Part shown: in pieces, positions 1 through 5,238 of the stretch
Layout of the letters: the number at the start of each line of letters is the position of its first letter
Position numbering within the stretch: position 1 is the stretch's first letter
DNA from: Bacteroidales bacterium
GTDB taxonomy: Bacteria > Bacteroidota > Bacteroidia > Bacteroidales > VadinHA17
NCBI GenBank assembly: GCA_003157055.1
Contig: PMIG01000019.1
Coordinates: forward strand, 3,474-8,711
DNA length: 5,238 nt
Direction of reading: 5' to 3'
Notes under the pieces: generated by a model
Database searches by the model: none
Seen by the model: only the letters and a program-made list of their open reading frames with translations
What the model was told of the DNA's origin: nothing
Position numbers and translations under genes: made by a program

Positions 1-32
1 AATTCCTTTACAAGATTTCCTACCTGGTACAT
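1..32 (-). CDS. Possible start of a divergent gene, running off the left edge
   Basis: Read on the minus strand, an ATG at 32-30 opens a frame that stays open to the window edge and begins MYQVGNLVKE. An in-frame TAG lies upstream at 56-54, so this would be the first ATG of the frame. The residues look like an ordinary soluble N-terminus, and a divergent gene here would explain the long AT-rich spacer before the HAD gene. Only about ten codons are visible, no Shine-Dalgarno or recognisable promoter precedes it, and chance open frames this short are common. No function can be suggested. The alternative is that this edge holds the tail of a plus-strand gene or is non-coding. Confidence 0.22.
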   Translation of the reverse strand, partial: MYQVGNLVKE

Positions 33-290
33 TTTAAATTGGTTTTTAATTAACTAATTATTACTTATTTCAGTTTAATAGAGCCATTAAATTCTGCTGT
101 TAAAATAATAACATTACTTTTTAAAAAAAAAATACTATTATCATCATTAGTAATTTAGAATGAAAATAAAGAAGGATGCGTTCACGCTAACGTATAATGA
201 TTCTGACTATTAATAGCCTATTAACCTCACAATAATATGATAATCCTTCCAATTATAAAAAATATCTACTTTTACAAATATTATTAATCA
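33..290. other. AT-rich intergenic region upstream of the HAD gene
   Basis: No substantial open frame lies on either strand here; one 60-base line (61-120) has 13 G/C. The stretch contains a TTAATTAA palindrome (46-53), a T5A10 tract (118-132), a hairpin (176-195), a 17-codon open frame (160-213) and a repeated CTATTAA motif (207-213 and 218-224). No copy of TTTG, part of the usual Bacteroidota promoter elements, occurs on the plus strand in this interval. The nearest match to the -7 consensus TAnnTTTG is TAATTTAG at 151-158. The region probably contains the promoter for the HAD-transketolase unit, but I cannot place it. Confidence 0.6.
176..195 (+). promoter_or_regulatory. Leader hairpin upstream of the HAD gene
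   Basis: ATGCGTT (176-182) can pair with AACGTAT (189-195) around the six-base loop CACGCT. This gives seven base pairs, one of them G·U. It stands out as a GC-rich island in a very AT-rich leader about 95 bases before the start codon at 291. No T-run follows it, so it is not an intrinsic terminator. If the transcript starts upstream, it could be an RNA structure; as DNA it could be an operator half-site pair. Chance formation is possible in a region of this size. Confidence 0.25.
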
Positions 291-1175
291 ATGGACGATC
301 CTTCTCTTTTTAAAGAGTTTCGGCCGCTTCATGATTTCTTTGTAGGAATCGACTCCGACGGCTGCGTTTTTGATTCTATGGAGGTGAAGCAAAAGGAGTT
401 CTTTATACCGAATGCTCTAAAATACTTTAATCTATTCAAGGTATCGAAACTGGTTCGCGAAACATGGGAATTCGTGAATCTGTATTCGGTTTACCGAGGT
501 AGTAACAGGTTTCCCGCAATGATAAAGGTCTTTGAGCTTCTTGCTGAAAGAAAAGAAGTTATTGAGTCGGGGGTTGAACTTCCTGATCTTACTTCTCTGA
601 AAGCCTGGGTGAAAAATGAGACAAAATTGGGGAATACTGCACTCAGGAAAAACTGTGAGGAAAAGCCTGACAAATCCCTTGAGATCGTTCTGAAATGGTC
701 AGAAGAAGTTAACAGGGAGATCGGGGAATGGCTTCATGACATTCCTCCATTTTGCCATGCCATAAAATCGATGGAAAAGATATCGGCAACAGCAGATATT
801 ATGGTTGTTTCTCAGACTCCGCTTGAGGCTCTCGAACGTGAATGGCAGGAAAATGACCTCAATAAATTTGTATCAATGATAGCTGGCCAGGAACACGGTA
901 CCAAGACGGAACATATTGCCATAGCTGCAAAAGGCAAATATTCCAATAGCAAAATAATCTTGATAGGCGATGCTATCGGAGACTTAAATGCTGCAAGGAA
1001 CAATGGGATACTCTTCTACCCTATCATTCCGGGAAATGAAGATAAATCGTGGGAAAGATTCATGAATGAGGGATATGATAGATTTACAACCGGGAAATTT
1101 GCTGGATCTTATGAAGAATCCATTCTTAAAGAATTCATGGTTGCGCTTCCGGATAAACCGGCGTGGAAGATCTGA
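291..1175 (+). CDS. HAD-superfamily hydrolase with large cap, probable phosphatase
   Basis: This 294-residue cytoplasmic protein has the haloacid dehalogenase phosphatase core. Motif I is DSDGCVFD at 21-28, with D21 the expected nucleophile and D23 the acid/base. Motif II is MVVSQTP at 171-177, with S174. The motif III lysine is probably K205 in GTKTEH. Motif IV is GDAIGD at 226-231, with D227 and D231 for magnesium. About 130 residues between motifs I and II form a large C1-type cap that should choose the substrate; it includes NLYSVYRGSNRFP at 63-75. No signal peptide or membrane span is seen. The ATG is fixed by an in-frame TAA at 285-287 just upstream and by the next Met (residue 30) lying after the nucleophile. 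No Shine-Dalgarno is present. Transketolase follows 104 bp later with no terminator between, suggesting co-transcription and perhaps a sugar-phosphate substrate. From memory, similar uncharacterised proteins occur in Bacteroidota and Planctomycetes. HAD membership is secure; the reaction is not. Confidence 0.9.
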   Translation: MDDPSLFKEFRPLHDFFVGIDSDGCVFDSMEVKQKEFFIPNALKYFNLFKVSKLVRETWEFVNLYSVYRGSNRFPAMIKVFELLAERKEVIESGVELPDLTSLKAWVKNETKLGNTALRKNCEEKPDKSLEIVLKWSEEVNREIGEWLHDIPPFCHAIKSMEKISATADIMVVSQTPLEALEREWQENDLNKFVSMIAGQEHGTKTEHIAIAAKGKYSNSKIILIGDAIGDLNAARNNGILFYPIIPGNEDKSWERFMNEGYDRFTTGKFAGSYEESILKEFMVALPDKPAWKI

Positions 1176-1279
1176 ATAATATTTTCATTTTGCAATAACG
1201 AATATCTCTGTCTTCTTTTTTCTGTCGGCAAATAATCATATTTTTACTACCATATTAAATTTTAACAGTATAATTCTCA

Positions 1280-3322
1280 ATGAGCATCAACGTAAACAAA
1301 CTGGCAGCCGATAATATCCGGATCCTTGCAATGTCGATGGTTGAAAAATCAAAGTCGGGCCACCCGGGCGGAGCTATGGGAGGTGCGGATTTTATTCATA
1401 TCCTTTTTTCTGAATTCCTGAATTTCGATCCTGATGATCCGAATTGGATCAACCGCGACAGGTTTTTCCTTGATCCCGGACATATGTCTGCCATGCTCTA
1501 TTCAGTCCTTTCGCTGACAGGTCATTTCAAGATCGAGGAACTCAAGGAGTTCCGCCAGTGGGGAAGCACAACACCGGGACACCCGGAACTTAATGTGATG
1601 AAGGGGATTGAAAATACTTCAGGCCCTCTCGGACAGGGACATACAATGGCTTTAGGGGCTGCAATTGCTGAGAGATTCCTGGTAGCCAGATTTGGTGAAC
1701 TCTTTGCTCACAAAACTTTTACCTATATATCCGACGGAGGTGTTCAGGAAGAAATATCGCAGGGTGCCGGCCGCCTCGCTGGTCACCTCGGGCTGAATAA
1801 TCTCATAATGTTCTATGATTCCAATGATATTCAGCTTTCAAGTGAAACAAAAGCAGTAACCAGCGAAGATACAGCAATGAAGTATCGTGCCTGGGGTTGG
1901 GATGTGCAGACAATTGACGGGAATGATCAGGATCAGATCAGAAAAGCGCTGGGTACTGCAATTAAATCGAAGGATAAACCATCAATTATAATTGGTAAAA
2001 CAATCATGGGAAAAGGCCTTCTCGATAACGAAGGGAAAAGCTTCGAGAGAAAAACTTCAACCCATGGTATGCCTGTAAGCGAAGCTGGCGGCTCTTATGA
2101 GAAATCATTAGTCAATCTTGGAGCTGATGTCGCAAATCCATTCAGGGTGTTTGATGAAGTAAAAGATCTCTATAAGAAAGTTCTCGACGGCAATCGTAAC
2201 ACAGCCGCTGAATGGAAAACCAGAAAAGCTGACTGGGCGAAAGAGAATTCTGACCTCGATAAAAAACTGCATATTTTCTATAGCAACAGTTTGCCGGCAA
2301 TTGATTTCAAAGCTATCCAGCAAAAAGAGGGATCAGCAACCAGAGTAGCATCGGCAGCCGTTCTATCAGTACTTGCAAAACAAGTTGAAAACATGGTCGT
2401 TGCTTCTGCCGACCTGTCCAATTCCGATAAAACTGACGGCTTCCTGAAAAACACAAAAGCTTTCACAAAGGGAGATTTCTCCGGAGCCTTCCTTCAGGCA
2501 GGAGTTTCCGAGCTTACAATGGCAGCAGTAATGAACGGCATGGCGCTCCACGGAGGTATCATACCTGCCTGCGGAACTTTCTTTGTCTTTTCCGATTATA
2601 TGAAACCTGCGGTTCGCCTCGCATGCCTTATGGGGTTACCGGTAAAATATATCTGGACCCATGACGCGTTTCGTGTCGGTGAAGATGGCCCGACTCACCA
2701 GCCTGTTGAACAGGAGGCGCAGATAAGATTAATGGAACACCTGAAAAACCATCATGGTGAAAACAGCATGCTTGTTCTTCGCCCTGCAGATGCAGTTGAA
2801 ACCTCTGTTGCCTGGGAGATGGCTCTTGAGAATAAAAAGACACCGACTGCCCTGATACTTTCGCGCCAGTCTATTAAGGATCTGCCATCTGGAAGCAATG
2901 ACCGGTTCGGTGATGCTCTCAAGTCAAAGCATGGAGCATATATCGTTGAGGATTGTGAAGGGACACCGGATATAATACTGGTTGCCAGCGGATCGGAAGT
3001 ATCAACACTATTTGAGGGATCAGTTCTTCTTAAAGAAGATAATGTGAAAGTCAGGATAGTTTCTGCTCCGTCGGAAGGAATATTCAGAAATGAACACGGG
3101 TCTTATCGTGACTCAGTCCTTCCAACTAATATCCCGACGTTTGGATTAACGGCAGGTTTGCCTGTCACCATTCAGGGACTGGTTGGTCCTTTCGGAAAAG
3201 CATGGGGTGTAAACAGCTTTGGTTACTCAGCACCTTACAAGGTTCTTGACGAGAAGTTTGGATTCACTGCAGAGAATGTTTACCGCCAGGTGAAAGATTA
3301 CCTGGCTCAATATAAAAAGTAA
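1280..3322 (+). CDS. tkt: Transketolase, full length
   Basis: This 680-residue thiamine-diphosphate enzyme moves a two-carbon ketol unit from ketose to aldose phosphates in the cytoplasmic non-oxidative pentose phosphate pathway. Its length matches single-chain transketolases (about 660-690), with all three domains: diphosphate-binding (about 1-330), pyrimidine-binding (about 345-530) and C-terminal (about 545-680). Family residues are present: H28 in SGHPG, H68 in DPGH, H101 in TPGHPE, D152 and N182 of the cofactor/metal site, H262 in THG, R355, catalytic E411 in VSELTM, H461, D469 and H473 in GEDGPTHQPVEQ, and R529 in LSRQ. The GDGxxxEG loop reads SDGGVQEE at 151-158 but keeps D152 and E157; I associate this form with Bacteroidota. 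An in-frame TAA at 1271-1273 makes ATG 1280 the first start. No Shine-Dalgarno precedes it. It may be read through from the HAD gene or from its own promoter in the 104-bp gap, where TATTTTTA (1239-1246) is one base from TAnnTTTG. Its transcript ends at the hairpin at 3341-3371. Confidence 0.97.
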   Translation: MSINVNKLAADNIRILAMSMVEKSKSGHPGGAMGGADFIHILFSEFLNFDPDDPNWINRDRFFLDPGHMSAMLYSVLSLTGHFKIEELKEFRQWGSTTPGHPELNVMKGIENTSGPLGQGHTMALGAAIAERFLVARFGELFAHKTFTYISDGGVQEEISQGAGRLAGHLGLNNLIMFYDSNDIQLSSETKAVTSEDTAMKYRAWGWDVQTIDGNDQDQIRKALGTAIKSKDKPSIIIGKTIMGKGLLDNEGKSFERKTSTHGMPVSEAGGSYEKSLVNLGADVANPFRVFDEVKDLYKKVLDGNRNTAAEWKTRKADWAKENSDLDKKLHIFYSNSLPAIDFKAIQQKEGSATRVASAAVLSVLAKQVENMVVASADLSNSDKTDGFLKNTKAFTKGDFSGAFLQAGVSELTMAAVMNGMALHGGIIPACGTFFVFSDYMKPAVRLACLMGLPVKYIWTHDAFRVGEDGPTHQPVEQEAQIRLMEHLKNHHGENSMLVLRPADAVETSVAWEMALENKKTPTALILSRQSIKDLPSGSNDRFGDALKSKHGAYIVEDCEGTPDIILVASGSEVSTLFEGSVLLKEDNVKVRIVSAPSEGIFRNEHGSYRDSVLPTNIPTFGLTAGLPVTIQGLVGPFGKAWGVNSFGYSAPYKVLDEKFGFTAENVYRQVKDYLAQYKK

Positions 3323-3340
3323 ACATTATGATCATTCGTT

Positions 3341-3371
3341 GGAGGCCGCCTCATCAGCGGCCTTCTTTTTT
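3341..3371 (+). terminator. Intrinsic terminator after transketolase
   Basis: GGAGGCCGC (3341-3349) pairs with GCGGCCTTC (3357-3365) as nine base pairs, including one G·T, around a seven-base loop. Six T residues (3366-3371) follow at once. It starts 18 bases after the transketolase stop codon, so it should end the plus-strand transcript. On the minus strand the sequence after the stem is not T-rich, so it looks like a one-way terminator. A readthrough transcript of the convergent gene would also form the stem. Confidence 0.9.
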
Positions 3372-3380
3372 AGCTGTTTC

Positions 3381-5238
3381 CTATAACCGGATTCCCATAA
3401 CAGTAATATCATCCGTTTGAATATCATCCCTAATCCATTCTTTAAGTTTCTTCTCCAGGATTTCTTTTTGCTTTAACATTGGCAATTCATGAATTTCTAA
3501 TAATGACAAATAGAAATGGGTACTTAAATATTTTTTGTCAAGATCTCCGCCAAACTGATCCTGATATCCGTCGGAAAACAGGTAAAACACATCTCCTTTT
3601 CTGTAATCAATTTCTTTCATCGTAAAAGGGCCGGAATTGCCATATAAAACACAGACAGAAAACCGATCAGCCTTTAATATCTCAAGTTTTCTGTCACGAA
3701 TGAAAACAATATTATTCATTCCACCCGTAAATTGAATTCTTTTTTGGTGCTGATCCAGAACGCATAAAGCTATGTCCATTCCATCTGAGGTGGGAATATC
3801 TTTCCTGCTTTGCTGAAGGGAATGAATGACTCTTTCACGCAGCTTTGTGACAATTGCATCTGATCTTGTAATTCCCTCAGTGGTTACAATTTCATTTAAT
3901 AATGTAATGCCCAGGAGGCTCATAAATGCACCAGGTACGCCATGTCCCGTACAATCAGCTACCGTAAAAACAATTTTGTCGTCCTTTTCCGCCAACCAAT
4001 AAAAATCACCACTTACGATATCTTTTGGTTTACTTAAGATAAAACTGTCAGGCAATAATTTATCTATGAGATCCATGGGAGGCAAAACTGCATTTTGTAT
4101 ATGGCTTGCATACTTTATGCTTGAAGTGATATTAAAATTCTTTTCATCAATCATATCCCGTTGCAACTCAATTTCATTTTTCTGACATTGAATTTCATAT
4201 GTCCGTTCCAGAACTTTTTCTTCAAGTATTCTTTTTTCTGCCAGAAATTTAAATTCACGCCTTTTTATGTAACTGAAGGTCACGATGATCAGGAAAAGGA
4301 CGATTATTGGATAAAACCACCATTTCTTCCAGACAGGTACATTTATGATAATATTTATGGTCAATGGATTTTCCGTTACAGAACCATCTCCACTGGAGGC
4401 TTTTAAGATAAATGTATAATGACCTTCTGTCAAACGAGGATAAGTGATATTTGTGTTTTTTGTAATTTCAGATTCCTGATCATAACCTTCCAGTTTATAC
4501 TGATATGTAACAAGTGCCGGTTCCTTTAAACTGATACCCAAAAAATCAAATCGTATCTTATAATTTCCGGGAGATAAAATTATTTTATCTGTAAAGTCCT
4601 TCTCTTCATCATTAATCTTAATTGAAGTAATTCCTAAAACAGGTGGTAGTAATTGTGGATATTCCATTGATGGATCATAGGAAACCAGGCCTTTATCCGA
4701 TCCAAACCAGATTCTTCCCAGTTGATCTTTAATTATTGCATTTGAATTAAACTGGTAACTATCCGTTAAGCCTCCGATATGCTGTAAGGGTTTTACTGAA
4801 AAATCAGCTGTTCTGATTCTGCTTAATCCACCTTTATGACCAACCCAAATGTTATTATGATCATCACAAATAATCGAATAGCAATAATTGGATAAGAGAC
4901 CTTCTTTTACTGTAAGATTAGGAATAGAATCAGCCTCTAGCTTAAAAACACCATTCCCTTTTGATCCCATCCAAATCCGGAAGTCCATATCTTCAGTGAT
5001 TGTTAAAATTCCGCTAATGGAATTTGAAGGTATCTTAATAACCTTTTCATTTCGAATATATGCCAGAGTATTACTATGAGTGGCTACCCATAATCTGCCA
5101 GTCCCGTCTATATACAAACAATTAATATAATTATGAGGTAAACCGCCCTGACTAATAGTATACCATTTTTTTATATTGGTACCTGAATTAACACTGCATA
5201 ATCCTTTTTGTGTACCGATCCAAACCTGTTCTCCTTTT
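3381..5238 (-). CDS. Propeller/Y_Y_Y membrane sensor with SpoIIE-type PP2C phosphatase, 5' partial
   Basis: The visible C-terminal 618 residues (counted from the codon at 5237-5235) form a transmembrane receptor-phosphatase. In order: five beta-propeller blades of the two-component regulator propeller type (about 1-190); a Y_Y_Y domain (about 200-300), with YQYKLEGYD and a YTFILKA strand; one membrane span (306-324), followed by KRREFK, which places the C-terminus inside; a coiled coil (about 325-372); and a SpoIIE/PP2C domain (about 375-618). Phosphatase motifs are KPKDIVSGDFYW (D411), ADCTGHGVPGAFMS (D428), FSDGYQDQFGG (D556) and TDDITVMG (D609, D610), so the metal-binding aspartates are intact. 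By analogy with SpoIIE/RsbU proteins, a periplasmic signal would control dephosphorylation of a partner such as a STAS-domain anti-anti-sigma factor; none is visible here. The frame is open to the window edge. The TTG at 5117-5115 lies inside a blade and is not a start. The stop is TAG at 3383-3381. The gene is convergent with transketolase and clearly more AT-rich. Confidence 0.93.
   Translation of the reverse strand, partial: KGEQVWIGTQKGLCSVNSGTNIKKWYTISQGGLPHNYINCLYIDGTGRLWVATHSNTLAYIRNEKVIKIPSNSISGILTITEDMDFRIWMGSKGNGVFKLEADSIPNLTVKEGLLSNYCYSIICDDHNNIWVGHKGGLSRIRTADFSVKPLQHIGGLTDSYQFNSNAIIKDQLGRIWFGSDKGLVSYDPSMEYPQLLPPVLGITSIKINDEEKDFTDKIILSPGNYKIRFDFLGISLKEPALVTYQYKLEGYDQESEITKNTNITYPRLTEGHYTFILKASSGDGSVTENPLTINIIINVPVWKKWWFYPIIVLFLIIVTFSYIKRREFKFLAEKRILEEKVLERTYEIQCQKNEIELQRDMIDEKNFNITSSIKYASHIQNAVLPPMDLIDKLLPDSFILSKPKDIVSGDFYWLAEKDDKIVFTVADCTGHGVPGAFMSLLGITLLNEIVTTEGITRSDAIVTKLRERVIHSLQQSRKDIPTSDGMDIALCVLDQHQKRIQFTGGMNNIVFIRDRKLEILKADRFSVCVLYGNSGPFTMKEIDYRKGDVFYLFSDGYQDQFGGDLDKKYLSTHFYLSLLEIHELPMLKQKEILEKKLKEWIRDDIQTDDITVMGIRL
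4671..5237 (-). repeat. Five beta-propeller blade repeats within the sensor gene
   Basis: This is a protein-level repeat inside the receptor-phosphatase gene. A blade motif of the form [IVL]-W-[IVMF]-[GA] recurs with Trp at residues 6, 50, 89, 131 and 177 of the visible fragment, spaced 39-46 residues. The Trp is usually preceded by a short acidic/Gly turn, as in DGTGRLW, DHNNIW and DQLGRIW. The '(G)GLP/S-N-Y' lead-in typical of Reg_prop repeats is seen at residues 31-37 and 113-118. Full sensors of this class usually carry many more blades, so most of the propeller probably lies beyond the right edge. Confidence 0.85.

Noticed and set aside
2..37. Plus-strand open frame at the left edge ending in LPGTF and TAA, which might be the tail of an upstream gene
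   Set aside because: Only eleven codons are visible, other frames are equally open, and no terminator follows; it cannot be told from chance.
113..154. ATTACT (113-118) and AGTAAT (149-154) as arms of an inverted repeat
   Set aside because: The arms are only six bases, 30 bases apart, with no extension of pairing; this is expected by chance in AT-rich DNA.
1239..1246. TATTTTTA before transketolase as a Bacteroidota -7 promoter element
   Set aside because: It has one mismatch to TAnnTTTG, and no TTTG lies at the expected 19-21 base spacing upstream. In a T-rich spacer this is weak, so it is not listed as a promoter.
2108..2843. Several minus-strand open frames of 60-71 codons inside transketolase
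   Set aside because: They lie opposite a well-conserved gene, have no family features or start signals, and are shadow frames.
3323..3380. A small gene or bidirectional terminator between the convergent genes
   Set aside because: The gap is 58 bases and is mostly filled by the plus-strand terminator. The minus-strand side of the stem lacks a T-run, so two-way termination is not supported.
4161..4406. Plus-strand open frame opposite the sensor gene
   Set aside because: Its hydrophobic, aromatic-rich translation is what the complement of the Lys/Glu-rich coiled coil and membrane span gives; there is no independent evidence for a gene.

Overview
The window looks like chromosomal DNA from a member of the Bacteroidota. 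Three things point that way: no Shine-Dalgarno motif stands in front of either complete gene, the transketolase carries the variant cofactor loop I associate with this phylum, and the right-hand gene begins with 'two-component regulator propeller' repeats joined to a Y_Y_Y domain, a sensor type especially common there. I cannot resolve it below phylum.

Layout, left to right. Positions 1-290 are a very AT-rich non-coding stretch. At its left edge there is a weak candidate for the first codons of a divergent gene on the minus strand. The stretch holds an A-tract, a 7-bp hairpin and a short repeated/palindromic motif, any of which could belong to a control region. Two plus-strand genes follow: a HAD-superfamily phosphatase-like enzyme (291-1175) and a full-length transketolase (1280-3322). 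They lie 104 bp apart with no terminator visible between them, and a clear intrinsic terminator (3341-3371) ends the unit. Convergent to them, on the minus strand, is a large membrane signalling protein (3381 to beyond the right edge): an extracytoplasmic beta-propeller, a Y_Y_Y domain, one membrane span, a coiled coil and a cytoplasmic SpoIIE/PP2C-type serine phosphatase. Its reading frame is still open at base 5238, so its N-terminus is missing.

Working together: transketolase moves two-carbon units among sugar phosphates in the non-oxidative pentose phosphate pathway. The HAD protein has all the residues needed for phosphoryl transfer and a large substrate-selecting cap, so a sugar-phosphate-like substrate linked to the same metabolism is a reasonable guess, but only a guess. 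The propeller-phosphatase is convergent and more AT-rich, so it is probably transcribed and regulated separately.

I found no mobile element, CRISPR array, tRNA or rRNA, and nothing that amounts to a clearly new multi-gene system. The points most worth following are the uncharacterised HAD enzyme beside transketolase, the sensor propeller wired to a phosphatase rather than a kinase, and the structured leader before the HAD gene.
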